Shown here: one piece after another, positions 21,010 through 35,048 of the stretch
Numbering within the stretch: the stretch's first letter is position 1
Layout of the letters: the number at the start of each line of letters is the position of its first letter
DNA from: Euonymus europaeus
Lineage: Eukaryota > Streptophyta > Magnoliopsida > Celastrales > Celastraceae
Assembly (NCBI GenBank): GCA_963580455.1
Contig: OY756958.1
Location: 12,908,501-12,972,500, forward strand
Reading direction: 5' to 3'
Length of the DNA stretch: 64,000 nt
Program-made: the position numbers and the translations under genes
Notes under the pieces: model-generated
The model's input: the letters and a program-made list of their open reading frames with translations, nothing else
Database searches by the model: none
What the model was told of the DNA's origin: nothing

Positions 21010-23888
21010 TAGTCCGAAGTTGCACAACTCTCTCTATGGAAGAGCTTTTAACGTTTTTATCCATTTGCCTTATAAAGTTGGTGTTTTCGCATTCAAAGAA
21101 TCTAGGAAGCTTATACTCCTAAAATTTGACATTTAAGAACAATAAAAAGTGTGTGCCGAGCAACTTTGATAGTCCGAGGTTGCTCAACTGATTCTATGGA
21201 GGAGCTTTAAACGGTTTTGTCCATTTGTCATAGAAAGTTGGGGTTTTGGCATCGAAATAATCGAGGAAGCTTATACTCGTAAAATTTGACATAGAAGAAC
21301 AACAAAAAGTGTACACCGAACAACTTTGATAGTCCGAAGTTGCTGAACTGACTCTATGGAGGAGCTTTAAACGGTTTTGTTAATTTTTCATAGAAAGTTG
21401 GGGTTTTGGCATCGAAATAATCTAGGAAGCTTATACTAGTAAAATTTCACATAGAATAACAATAAAAAGTGTACACCGAGCAACTTTTATGGTCCGAAGT
21501 TGCTCAACTCTCTCTATGGAGTAGCTTTAAAGGGTTTTGTCCGTTTGTCATAGAAAGTTGGAGTTTTCGAATCGAAATAATTTAGGAAGCTTATACTCGT
21601 AAAATTTGACATAGAATAACAATAAAAAGTGTACACCGAGCAACTTTTATGGTCCGAAGTTGCTCAACTCTCTCTATGGAGGAGCTTTAAACGGTTTTGT
21701 CCATTTGTCATAGAAAGTTGGGGTTTTTGAATCAAAATAATTTAAGAAGCTTATACTCGTAAAATTTGACATAGAAGAACAATAAAAAGTGTACACCGAG
21801 CAATTTTGATAGTCCGAAGTTGCACAACTCTCTCTATGGAGGAGCTTTTAATGTTTTTGTCAATTTGTCATAGAAAGTTGGGGTTTTGGAATCAAAATAA
21901 TCCAGGAAGCATATACTCGTAAAATTTGACATAGAAGAACAATAAAAAGTGTACACCGAGCAATTTTGATGATGAGAAGTTGCTCAACTCTCTCTATGGA
22001 AGAGCTTTTTACGTTTTTATCCATTTGTCTTATAAATTTGGTGTTTTTGCATTGAAATAATCTACGATGCTTATACTCGTAAAATTTGACATTTAAGAAC
22101 AATAAAAAGTGTGTACCGAGCAACTTTGATAGTCCGAAGTTGCTCAACTGATTCTATGGAGGAGCTTTAAACGGTTTTGTCCATTTGTCATAGAAAGTTG
22201 GGGTTTTCGAGTCGAAATAATTTAGGAAGCTTATACTCGTAAAATTTGACATAGAAGAACAATAAAAAGTGTACACCGAGCAATTTTGATAGTTCGAAGT
22301 TGCACAACTCTCTCTATGGAGGAACTTTTAATGTTTTTGTAAATTTTTCACAAAAAGTTGGGGTTTTGGTATCAAAATAATCTAGGAAGCATATACTCGT
22401 AAAATTTGACATAGAAGAACAATAAAAAGTGTACACCGAGCAATTTTGATAGTCCGAAGTTGCACAACTCTCTCTATGGAGGAGCTTTTAATGTTTTTGT
22501 CAATTTGTCATAGAAAGTTGGGTTTTGGAATCAAAAAAATCCAGGAAGCATATACTCGTAAAATTTTATATAGAAGAACAATAAAAAGTATACACTGAGC
22601 AATTTTGATGATGAGAAGTTGCTCAACTCTCTCTATGGAAGAGCTTTTAACGTTTTTATCCATTTGTCTTATAAAGTTGGTATTTTCGAATTGAAATAAT
22701 CTAGGAAGCTTATACTCGTAAAATTTGACATTTAAGAACAATAAAAAGTGTGTACCGAGCAACTTTGATAGTCCGAAGTTGCTCAACTGACTCTATGGAG
22801 GAGCTTTAAACGGTTTTATTCATTTTTCATAGAAAGTTGGGGTTTTGGCATCGAAATAATCTAGGAAGCTTATACTCGTAAAATTTCACATAGAATAACA
22901 ATAAAAAGTGTACACCGAGCAACTTTTATGGTCCGAAGTTGCTCAACTCTCTCTATGGAGTAGCTTTAAAGTGTTTTGTCCGTTTGTCATAGAAAGTTGG
23001 AGTTTTCGAATCGAAATAATTTAAGAAGCTTATACTCGTAAAATTTGACATAGAAGAACAATAAAAAGTGTACACCGAGCAATTTTGATAGTCCGAAGTT
23101 GCACAACTCTCTCTATGGAGGAACTTTTAATGTTTTTGTCAATTTGTCATAGAAAGTTGGGGTTTTGGAATCAAAATAATCCAGGAAGCATATACTCGTA
23201 AAATTTGACATAGAAGAACAATAAAAAGTGTACACCGAGTAATTTTGATAGTCCGAAGTTGCACAACTCTCTCTATGGAGGAGCTTTCAATGTTTTTGTC
23301 AATTTTTCATAGAAAGTTCGGGTTTTGGAATCAAAAAAATCCAGGAAGCATATACTCGTAAAATTTGATATAGAAGGACAATAAAAAGTGTACACCGAGC
23401 AATTTTGATGATGAGAAGTTGCTCAACTCTCTCTATGGAAGAGCTTTTAACGTTTTTATCCATTTGTCTTATAAAGTTGGTGTTTTCGCATTGAAATAAT
23501 CTAGGAAGCTTATACTCGTAAAATTTGACATTTCAGAACAATAAAAAGTGTGTACCGAGCAACATTGATAGTCCGAAGTTGCTCACCTGATTCTATGGTG
23601 GAGCTTTAAACGGTTTTGTCCATTTGTCATAGAAAGTTGGGGTTTTGGCATCGAAATAATCCAGGAAGTATATACTCGTAAAATTTGACATTTAAGAACA
23701 ATAAAAAGTGTATACCGAGCAACTTTGATAGTCCGAAGTTGCTCAACTGATTCTATGGAGGAGCTTTAAACGGTTTTGTCCATTTGTCATAGAAAGTTGG
23801 GGTTTTGGCATCGAAATAATCTAGGAAGCATATACTCGTAAAATTTGACATAGAAGAACAACAAAATGTGTACACCGAGCAACTTTGA
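21010..23888 (+). repeat. 18-monomer block, tandem copy 2 (about 2,879 bp)
   Basis: Second copy of the 18-monomer block. The monomer at the junction (about 20,957-21,116) has an H-like start and then 'gttgcacaactc', an E-type right dyad arm in an otherwise H/F context, so the junction unit is itself mosaic. After this copy the order returns to that seen after about 15,830, at an offset of 7,997 bp. Confidence 0.78.
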
Positions 23889-24152
23889 TAGTCCGAAGTT
23901 GCTCAACCCTCTCTATGGAAGAGCTTTTAACGTTATTATCCATTTGTCTTATAAAGTTGGTGTTTTCGCATTCAAAGAATCTAGGAAGCTTATACTCGTA
24001 AAATTTGACATTTAAGAGCAATAAAAAGTGTGTACTGAGCAACTTTGATAGTCCGAGGTTGCTCAACTGATTCTATGGAGGAGCTTTAAACGGTTTTGTC
24101 CATTTGTCATAGAAAGTTGGGGTTTTGGCATCGAAATAATCTAGGAAGCTTA

Positions 24153-25272
24153 TACTCGTAAAATTTGACATAGAAGAACAACAAAAAGTGTACACCGAGC
24201 AACTTTGATAGTCCGAAGTTGCTCAAGTGACTCTATGGAGGAGTTTTAAACGGTTTTGTTCATTTTTCATAGAAAGTTGGGATTTTGGCATCGAAATAAT
24301 CTAGGAAGCTTATACTCGTAAAATTTGACATAGAATAACAATAAAAAGTGTACACCGAGCAACTTTTATGGTCCGAAGTTGCTCAACTCTCTCTATGGAG
24401 TAGCTTTAAAGGGTTTTGTCCATTTGTCATAGAAAGTTGGAGTTTTCGAATCGAAATAATTTAGGAAGCTTATACTCGTAAAATTTGACATAGAATAACA
24501 ATAAAAAGTGTACACCGAGCAACTTTTATGGTCCGAAGTTGCTCAACTCTCTCTATGGAGGAGCTTTAAACGGTTTTGTCCATTTGTCATAGAAAGTTGG
24601 GGTTTTCGAATCGAAATAATTTAGGAAGCTTATACTCGTAAAATTTGACATAGAAGAACAAAAAAAAGTGTACACCGAGCAATTTTGATAGTCCGAAGTT
24701 GCACAACTCTCTCTATGGAGGAGCTTTTAATGTTTTTGTCAATTTGTCATAGAAAGTTGGGGTTTTGGAATCAAAATAATCCAGGAAGCATATACTCGTA
24801 AAATTTGACGTAGAAGAACAATAAAAAGTGTACACCGAGCAATTTTGATGATGAGAAGTTGCTCAACTCTCTCTATGGAAGAGCTTTTTACGTTTTTATC
24901 CATTTGTCTTATAAAGTTGGTGTTTTCGCATTGAAATAATCTAGGAAGCTTATACTCGTAAAATTTGACATAGAAGAACAAGAAAAAGTGTACACCGAGC
25001 AACTTTGATAGTCCGAAGTTGCTCAACTCTCTCTATGGAAGTGCTTTTAACGTTTTTATCCATTTGTCTTATAAAGTTGGTGTTTTCGCATTCAAAAAAT
25101 CTAGGAAGCTTATACTCGTAAAATTTGACATTTAAGAACAATAAAAAGTGTGTACCGAGCAACTTTAATAGTCCGAGGTTGCTCAACTGATTCTATGGAG
25201 GAGCTTTAAACGGTTTTGTCCATTTGTCATAGAAAGTTGGGGTTTTGGCATCGAAATAATCTAGGAAGCTTA
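24153..25272 (+). repeat. 7-monomer HOR B-C-D-E-F-H-A, copy 1 (1,120 bp)
   Basis: Seven monomers in the order B, C, D, E, F, H, A make exactly 1,120 bp. The B unit has the private variants 'gctcaagtgac', 'gagttttaaac' and 'gttgggattttgg', which recur 1,120 bp later. The E unit has 'gaacaaaaaaaagtg' and the F unit 'ttgacgtagaag', both also in the next copy. This is the clearest example of the 7-mer that dominates 12-28 kb. Confidence 0.85.
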
Positions 25273-26392
25273 TACTCGTAAAATTTGACATAGAAGAACA
25301 ACAAAAAGTGTACACCGAGCAACTTTGATAGTCCGAAGTTGCTCAAGTGACTCTATGGAGGAGTTTTAAACGGTTTTGTTCATTTTTCATAGAAAGTTGG
25401 GATTTTGGCATCGAAATAATCTAGGAAGCTTATACTCGTAAAATTTGACATAGAATAACAATAAAAAGTGTACACCGAGCAACTTTTATGGTCCGAAGTT
25501 GCTCAACTCTCTCTATGGAGTAGCTTTAAAGGGTTTTGTCCATTTGTCATAGAAAGTTGGAGTTTTCGAATCGAAATAATTTAGGAAGCTTATACTCGTA
25601 AAATTTGACATAGAATAACAATAAAAAGTGTACACCGAGCAACTTTTATGGTCCGAAGTTGCTCAACTCTCTCTATGGAGGAGCTTTAAACGGTTTTGTC
25701 CATTTGTCATAGAAAGTTGGGGTTTTCGAATCGAAATAATTTAGGAAGCTTATACTCGTAAAATTTGACATAGAAGAACAAAAAAAAGTGTACACCGAGC
25801 AATTTTGATAGTCCGAAGTTGCACAACTCTCTCTATGGAGGAGCTTTTAATGTTTTTGTCAATTTGTCATAGAAAGTTGGGGTTTTGGAATCAAAATAAT
25901 CCAGGAAGCATATACTCGTAAAATTTGACGTAGAAGAACAATAAAAAGTGTACACCGAGCAATTTTGATGATGAGAAGTTGCTCAACTCTCTCTATGGAA
26001 GAGCTTTTTACGTTTTCATCTATTTGTCTTATAAAGTTGGTGTTTTCGCATTGAAATAATCTAGGAAGCTTATACTCGTAAAATTTGACATAGAAGAACA
26101 AGAAAAAGTGTACACCGAGCAACTTTGATAGTCCGAAGTTGCTCAACTCTCTCTATGGAAGAGCTTTTAACGTTTTTATCCATTTGCCTTATAAATTTGG
26201 TGTTTTCGCATTCAAAAAATCTAGGAAGCTTATACTCGTAAAATTTGAAATTTAAGAACAATAAAAAGTGTGTACCGAGCAACTTTGATAGTCCGAGGTT
26301 GCTCAACTGATTCTATGGAGGAGCTTTAAACGGTTTTGTCCATTTGTCATAGAAAGTTGGGGTTTTGGCATCGAAATAATCTAGGAAGCTTA
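25273..26392 (+). repeat. 7-monomer HOR B-C-D-E-F-H-A, copy 2 (1,120 bp)
   Basis: Exact-length second copy of the 7-mer. Differences from the first copy are mainly in its right half, for example 'gttttcatctatttg' near 26012, 'aaatttggtg' near 26193 and 'atttgaaatttaag' near 26244. A related but more diverged B-C-D-E-F run follows from 26393. Confidence 0.83.
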
Positions 26393-28650
26393 TACTCGTA
26401 AAATTTGACATGTAAGAACAACAAAAAGTGTACACCGAGCAACTTTGATAGTCCGAAGTTGCTCAACTGACTCTATGGAGGAGCTTTAAACGGTTTTGTT
26501 CATTTTTCATAGAAAGTTGGGGTTTTGGCATCGAAATAATCTAGGAAGCTTATACTAGTAAAATTTCACATAGAATAACAATAAAAAGTGTACACCGAGC
26601 ATCTTTTATGGTCCGAAGTTGCTCAACTCTCTCTATGGAGTAGCTTTAAAGGGTTTTGTCCGTTTGTCATAGAAAGTTGGAGTTTTCGAATCGAAATAAT
26701 TTAGGAAGCTTATACTCGTAAAATTTGACATAGAATAACAATAAAAAGTGTACACCGAGCAACTTTTATGGTCCGAAGTTGCTCAACTCTCTCTATGGAG
26801 GAGCTTTAAACGGTTTTGTCCATTTGTCATAGAAAGTTGGGGTTTTTGAATCGAAATAATTTAAGAAGCTTATACTCGTAAAATTTGACATAGAAGAACA
26901 ATAAAAAGTGTACACCGAGCAATTTTGATAGTCCGAAGTTGCACAACTCTCTCTATGGAGGAGCTTTTAATGTTTTTGTCAATTTGTCATAGAAAGTTGG
27001 GGTTTTGGAATCAAAATAATCCAGGAAGCATATACTCGTAAAATTTGACATAGAAGAACAATAAAAAGTGTACACCGAGCAATTTTGATGATGAGAAGTT
27101 GCTCAACTCTCTCTATGGAAGAGCTTTTTACGTTTTTATCCATTTGTCTTATAAATTTGGTGTTTTTGCATTGAAATAATCTACAATGCTTATACTCGTA
27201 AAATTTGACATTTAAGAACAATAAAAAGTGTGTACCGAGCAACTTTGATAGTCCGAAGTTGCTCAACTGATTCTATGGAGGAGCTTTAAACGGTTTTGTC
27301 CATTTGTCATAGAAAGTTGGGGTTTTCGAGTCGAAATAATTTAGGAAGCTTATACTCGTAAAATTTAACATAGAAGAACAATAAAAAGTGTACACCGAGC
27401 AATTTTGATAGTTCGAAGTTGCACAACTCTCTCTATGGAGGAACTTTTAATGTTTTTGTCAATTTTTCACAAAAAGTTGGGGTTTTGGAATCAAAATAAT
27501 CCAGGAAGCATATACTCGTAAAATTTGACATAGAAGAACAATAAAAAGTGTACACCGAGCAATTTTGATAGTCCGAAGTTGCACAACTCTCTCTATGGAG
27601 GAGCTTTTAATGTTTTTGTCAATTTGTCATAGAAAGTTGGGGTTTTGGAATCAAAAAAATCCAGGAAGCATATACTCGTAAAATTTTATATAGAAGAACA
27701 ATAAAAAGTATACACTGAGCAATTTTGATGATGAGAAGTTGCTCAACTCTCTCTATGGAAGAGCTTTTAACGTTTTTATCCATTTGTCTTATAAAGTTGG
27801 TGTTTTCGCATTGAAATAATCTAGGAAGCTTATACTCGTAAAATTTAACATTTAAGAACAATAAAAAGTGTGTACCGAGCAACTTTGATAGTCCGAAGTT
27901 GCTCAACTGATTCTATGGTGGAGCTTTAAACGGTTTTGTCCATTTGTCTTAGAAAGTTGGGGTTTTGGCATCAAAATAATCCAGGAAGCATATACTCGTA
28001 AAATTTTACATTTAAGAACAATAAAAAGTGTATACCGAGCAACTTTGATAGTCCGAAGTTGCTCAACTGATTCTATGGAGGAGCTTTAAACGGTTTTGTC
28101 CATTTGTCATAGAAAGTTGGGGTTTTGGCATCGAAATAATCCAAGAAGCATATACTCGTAAATTTTGACATAGAAGAACAACAAAAAGTGTACACCGAGC
28201 AACTTTGATAGTCCGAAGTTGCTCAACTCTCTCTATAGAAGAGCATTTAACGTTTTTATCCATTTGTCTTATAAAGTTGGTGTTTTCGCATTCAAAGAAT
28301 CTAGGAAGCTTATACTCGTAAAATTTGACATTTAAGAACAATAAAAAGTGTGTACCGAGCAACTTTGATAGTCCGAGGTTGCTCAACTGATTCGATGGAG
28401 GAGCTTTAAACAGTTTTTTCCATTTGTCATAGAAAGTTGGGGTTTTGGTATCGAAATAATCTAGGAAGCTTATACTCGTAAAATTTGACATAGAAGAACA
28501 ACAAAAAGTGTACACCGAGCAACTTTGATAGTCCGAAGTTGCTCAACTGACTCTATGGAGGAGTTTTAAACGGTTTTGTTCATTTTTCATAGAAAGTTGG
28601 GGTTTTGGCATCGAAATAATCTAGGAAGCTTATACTCGTAAAATTTGACA

Positions 28651-31600
28651 TAGAATAACAATAAAAAGTGTACACCGAGCAACTTTTATGGTCCGAAGTT
28701 GCTCAACTCTCTCTATGGAGTAGCTTTAAAGGGTTTTGTCCATTTGTCATAGAAAGTTGGAGTTTTCGAATCGAACTAATTTAGGAAGCTTATACTCGTA
28801 AAATTTTACATAGAATAACAATAAAAAGTGTACACCGAGCAACTTTTATGGTCCGAAGTTGCTCAACTCTCTCTATGGAGGAGCTTTAAACGGTTTTGTC
28901 CATTTGTCTTAGAAAGTTGGGGTTTTCGAATCGAAATAATTTAGGAAGCTTATACTCGTAAAATTTGACATAGAAGAACAATAAAAAGTGTACACCGAGC
29001 AATTTTGATAGTCCGAAGTTGCACAACTCTCTCTATGGAGGAGCTTTTAATGTTTTTGTCAATTTGTCATAGAAAGTTGGGGTTTTGGAATCAAAATAAT
29101 TTAGGAAGCTTATACTCGTAAAATTTGACATAGAATAACAATAAAAAGAGTACACCGAGCAACTTTTATGGTCCGAAGTTGCTCAACTCTCTCTATGGAG
29201 GAGCTTTAACGGTTTTGTCCATTTGTCATAGAAAGTTGGGGTTTTCGAATCGAAATAATTTAGGAAGCTTATACTCGTAAAATTTGACATAGAAGAACAA
29301 TAAAAAGTGTACACCGAGCAATTTTGATAGTCCGAAGTTGCACAACTCTCTCTATGGAGGAGCTTTTAATGTTTTTGTCAATTTGTCATAGAAAGTTGGG
29401 GTTTAGGAATCCAAATAATCCAGGAAGCATATACTCGTAAACTTTGACATAGAAGAACAATAAAAAGTGTACACTGAGCAATTTTGATAGTCCGAAGTTG
29501 CACAACTCTCTCTATGGAGGAACTTTTAATGTTTTTGTCAATTTGTCATAGAATGTTGGGGTTTTGGAATCAAAATAATCCAGGAAGCATATACTCGTAA
29601 AATTTGACATAGAAGAACAATAAAAAGTGTACACCGAGCAATTTTGATAGTCCGAAGTTGCACAACTCTCTCTATGGAGGAGCTTTTAATGTTTTTGTCA
29701 ATTTGTCATAGAAAGTTGGGGTTTTGGAATCAAAATAATTTAGGAAGCTTATACTCGTAAAATTTGACATAGAATAACAATAAAAAGAGTACACCGAGCA
29801 ACTTTTATGGTCCGAAGTTGCTCAACTCTCTCTATGGAGGAGCTTTAACGGTTTTGTCCATTTTTCAAAGAAAGTTGGGGTTTTCGAATCGAAATAATTT
29901 AGGAAGCTTATACTCGTAAAATTTGACATAGAAGAACAATAAAAAGTGTACACCGAGCAATTTTGATAGTCCGAAGTTACACAACTCTCTCTATGGAGGA
30001 GCTTTTAATGTTTTTGTCAATTTGTCATAGAAAGTTGGGGTTTTGGAATCCAAATAATCCAGGAAGCATATACTCGTAAACTTTGACATAGAAGAACAAT
30101 AAAAAGTGTACACTGAGCAATTTTGATGATGAGAAGTTGCTCAACTCTCTCTATGGAAGAGCTTTTTACGTTTTTATCCATTTGTCTTATAAAGTTGGTG
30201 TTTTCGCATTGAAATAATCTACGAAGCTTATACTCGTAAAATTTGACATTTAAGAACAATAAAAAGTGTGTACCGAGCAACTTTGATAGTCCGAAGTTGC
30301 TCAACTGATTCTATGGAATAGCTTTAAACGGTTTTGTCCATTTGTCATAGAAAGTTGGGATTTTCGAGTCGAAATAATTTAGGAAGCTTATACTCGTAAA
30401 ATTTGACATAGAAGAACAATAAAAAGTGTACACCGAGCAATTTTGATAGTCCGAAGTTGCACAACTCTCTCTATGGAGGAACTTTTAATGTTTTTGTCAA
30501 TTTGTCATAGAATGTTGGGGTTTTGGAATCAAAATAATCCAGGAAGCATATACTCGTAAAATTTGACATAGAAGAGCAATAAAAAGTGTACACCGAGCAA
30601 TTTTGATGATGTAAAGTTGCTCAACTCTCTCTATGGAAGAGCTTTTAACGTTTTTATCCATTTGTCTTATAAAGTTGGTGTTTTCGCATTGAAATAATCT
30701 AGGAAGCTTATAATCGTAAAATTTGACATTTACGAACAATAAAAAGTGTGTACCGAGCAACTTTGATAGTCCGAAGTTGCTCAATTGATTCTATGGTGGA
30801 GCTTTAAATGGTTTTGTCCATTTGTCATAGAAAGTTGGGGTTTTGGCATCGAAATAATCCAGGAAGCATATACTCGTAAAATTTGACATTTAAGAACAAT
30901 AAAAAGTGTATACCGAGCAACTTTGATAGTCCGAAGTTGCTCAACTGATTCTATGGAGGAGCTTTAAACGGTTTTGTCCATTTGTCATAGAAACTTGGGG
31001 TTTTGGCATCGAAATAATCCAAGAAGCATATACTCGTAAAATTTGACATAGAAGAACAACAAAATGTGTACACCGAGCAACTTTGATAGTCCGAAATTGC
31101 TCAACCCTCTCTATGGAAGAGCTTTTAACGTTTTTATCCATTTGTCTTATAAAGTTGGTGTTTTCGCATTCAAAGAATCTAGGAAGCTTATACTCGTAAA
31201 ATTTGACATTTAAGAACAATAAAAAGTGTGTACCGAGCAACTTTGATAGTCCGAGGTTGCTCAACTGATTCTATGGAGGAGCTTTAAACGGTTTTGTCCA
31301 TTTGTCATAGAAAGTTGGGGTTTTTGTATCGAAATAATCTAGGAAGCTTATACTCGTAAAATTTGACATAAAAGAACAACAAAAAGTGTACACCGAGCAA
31401 CTTTGATAGTCCGAAGTTACTCAACTGACGCTATGGAGGAGCTTTAAACGGTTTTGTTCATTTTTCATAGAATGTTGGGGTTTTGGCATCGAAATAATCT
31501 AGGAAGCTTATACTCGTAAAATTTGACATAGAATAACAATAAAAAGTGTACACCGAGCAACGTTTATGGTCCGAAGTTGCTCAACTCTCTCTATGGAGTA

Positions 31601-34600
31601 GCTTTAAAGGGTTTTGTCCATTTGTCATAGAAAGTTGGAGTTTTCGAATCGAAATATTTTAGGAAGCTTATACTCGTAAAATTTGACATAGAATGACAAT
31701 AAAAAGTGTACACCGAGCAACTTTTATGGTCCGAAGTTGCGCAACTCTCTCTATGGAGGAGCTTTAAACGGTTTTGTCCATTTGTCATAGAAAGTTGGGG
31801 TTTTCGAATCGAAATAATTTAGGAAGCTTATACTCGTAAAATTTGACATAGAAGAACAATAAAAAGTGTACACCAAGCAATTTTGATAGTCCGAAGTTGC
31901 ACAACTCTCTCTATGGAGGAGCTTTTAATGTTTTTGTCAATTTGTCATAGAAACTTGGGGTTTTGGAATCAAAATAATCCAGGAAGCATATACTCGTAAA
32001 ATTTGACATAGAAGAACAATAAAAAGTGTACACCGAGCAATTTTGATGATGAGTAGTTGCTCAACTCTCTCTATGGAAGAGCTTTTTACGTTTTTATCCA
32101 TTTGTCTTATAAAGTTGGTGTTTTCGCATTGAAATAATCTAGGAAGCTTATACTCGTAAAATTTGACATATAAGAACAAGAAAAAGTGGAGACCGAGCAA
32201 CTTTGATAGTCCGAAGTTGCTCAACTCTCTCTATGGAAGAGCTTTTAACGTTTTTATCCATTTGTCTTATAAAGTTGGTGTTTTCGCATTCAAAGAATCT
32301 AATAAGCTTATACTCGTAAAATTTGACATTTAAGAACAATAAAAAGTGTGTACCGAGCAACTTTGATAGTCCGAGGTTGCTCAACTGATTCTATGGAGGA
32401 GCTTGAAATGGTTTTGTCCATTTGTCATAGAAAGTTGGGGTTTTGGCATCGAAATAATCTAGGAAGCTTATACTCGTAAAATTTGACATAGAAGAACAAC
32501 AAAAAGTGTACAACGAGCAACTTTGATAGTCTGAAGTTGCTCAACTGACTCTATGGAGGAGCTTTAAACGGTTTTGTTCATTTTTCATAGAAAGTTGGAG
32601 TTTTGGCATCGAAATAATCTAGGAAGATTATACTCGTAAAATTTGACATAGAATAACAATAAAAAGTGTACACCTAGCAACTTTTATGGTCCGAAGTTGC
32701 TCAACTCTCTCTATGGAGTAGCTTTAAAGGGTTTTGTCCGTTTGTCATAGAAAGTTGGAGTTTTCGAATCGAAATAATTTAGGAAGCTTATACTCGTAAA
32801 ATTTGACATAGAATAACAATAAAAAGTGTACAGCGAGCAACTTTTATGGTCCGAAGTTGCTCAACTCTCTCTATGGAGGAGCTTTAAACGATTTTGTCCA
32901 TTTGTCATAGAAAGTTGGGGTTTTCGAATCGAAATAATTTAGGAAGCTTATACTCATAAAATTTGACATAGAAGAACAATAAAAAGTGTACACCGAGCAA
33001 TTTTGATAGTCCAAAGTTGCACAACTCTCTCTATGGAGGAGCTTTTAATGTTTTTGTCAATTTGTCATAGAAAGTTGGGGTTTTGGAATCAAAATAATCC
33101 AGGAAGCATATACTCGTAAAATTTGACATAGAAGAACAATAAAAAGTGTACACCGAGCAATTTTGATGATGAGAAGTTGCTCAACTCTCTCTATGGAAGA
33201 GCTTTTTACGTTTTTATCCATTTGTCTTATAAATTTGGGGTTTTCGCATTGAAATAGTCTACGATGCTTATACTCGTAAAATTTGACATTTAAGAACAAT
33301 AAAAAGTGTGTACCGAGCAACTTTGATAGTCCGAAGTTGCTCAACTGATTCTATGGAGGAGCTTTAAACGATTTTGTCCATTTGTCATAGAAAGTTGGGG
33401 TTTTCGAGTCGAAATAATTTAGGAAGCTTATACTCGTAAAATTTGACATAGAAGAACAATAAAAAGTGTACACCGAGCAATTTTGATAGTTCGAAGTTGC
33501 ACAACTCTCTCTATGGAGGAACTTTTAATGTTTTTGTCAATTTGTCATAGAAAGTTGGGGTTTTGGAATCAAAATAATCCAGGAAGCATATACTCGTAAA
33601 ATTTGACATAGAAGAACAATAAAAAGTGTACACCGAGCAATTTTGATAGTCCGAAGTTGCACAACTCTCTCTATGGAGGAGCTTTTAATGTTTTTGTCAA
33701 TTTGTCATAGAAAGTTGGGGTTTTGGAATCAAAAAAATCCAGGAAGCATATACTCGTAAAATTTTATATAGAAGAACAATAAAAAGTGTACACCGAGCAA
33801 TTTTGATGATGAGAAGTTGCTCAACTCTCTCTATGGAAGAGCTTTTAACGTTTTTATCCATTTGTCTTATAAAGTTGTTGTTTTCGCATTGAAATAATCT
33901 AGGAAGCTTATACTCGTAAAATTTAACATTTAAGAACAATAAAAAGTGTGTACCGAGCAACTTTGATAGTCCGAAGTTGCTCAACTGATTCTATGGTGGA
34001 GCTTTAAACGGTTTTGTCCATTTGTCCTAGAAAGTTGGGGTTTTGGCATCAAAATAATCCAGGAAGCATATACTCGTAAAATTTGACATTTAAGAACAAT
34101 AAAAAGTGTATACCGAGCAACTTTGATAGTCCGAAGTTGCTCAACTGATTCTATGGAGGAGCTTTAAACGGTTTTGTCCATTTTTCATAGAAACTTGGGG
34201 TTTTGGCATCGAAATAATCCAGGAAGCATATACTCGTAAAATTTGACTTAGAAGAACAACAAAAAGTGTACATCGAGCAACTTTGATAGTCCGAAGTTGC
34301 TCAACTCTCTCTATGGAAGAGCTTTTAATGTTTTTATCCATTTGTCTTATAAAGCTGGTGTTTTCGCATTCAAAGAATCTAGGAAGCTTATACTCGTAAA
34401 ATTTGACATTTAAGAACAATAAAAAGTGTGTACCGAGCAACTTTGATAGTCCGAGGTTGCTCAACTGATTCTATGGAAGATCTTTAAACGGTTTTGTCCA
34501 TTTGTCATAGAAAGTTGAGGTTTTGGTATCGAAATAATCTAGGAAGCTTATACTCGTAAAATTTGACATAGAAGAACAACAAAAAGTGTACACCGAGCAA

Positions 34601-35048
34601 CTTTGATAGTCCGAAGTTGCTCAACTCTCTCTATGGAGGAGCTTTTAACGTTTTTATGCATTTGTCTTATAAAGTTGGGGTTTTCGCATTGAAATAATCT
34701 AGGAAGCTTATACTCGTAAAATTTGACATTTAAGAACAATAAAAAGTGTGTACCGAGCAACTTTGATAGTCCGAAGTTGATCAACTGATTCTATGGAGGA
34801 GCTTTAAACGGTTTTGTCCATTTGTCATAGAAAGTTGGGGTTTTGGCATCGAAATAATCTAGGAAGCTTATACTCGTAAAATTTAACATAGAATAACAAT
34901 AAAAAGTGTACACCGAGCAACTTTTATGGTCCGGAGTTGCTCAACTGACTCTATGGAGTAGCTTTAAACAGTTTTGTCCATTTTTCATAGAAAGTTGGGA
35001 TTTTGGCATCGAAATAATCTAGGAAGCTTATACACGTAAAATTTGACA
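28651..35048 (+). repeat. 40-monomer segmental duplication, copy 1 (6,398 bp)
   Basis: Forty monomers (6,398 bp, two single-base deletions at about 29209 and 29848) are repeated directly to the right. Rare variants shared by both copies include 'cgaactaattt' (28769 and 35167), 'aaaaagagtacacc' (29142 and 35540), 'aaactttgacatag' (29440 and 35838), 'tataatcgtaaaa' (30709 and 37107), 'gtggagaccg' (32186 and 38584) and 'ctaataagctt' (32299 and 38697). I noticed about eight differences, which suggests over 99.8% identity. The count is by eye and not exhaustive. Boundaries are accurate to a few tens of bases. Confidence 0.9.

Noticed and set aside
28063..28515. Longest open frame (150 codons, minus strand) as a possible gene
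   Set aside because: It exists only because chance substitutions removed stops in three adjacent monomers. The translation repeats the same residues in shifted frames and has no recognisable domain.
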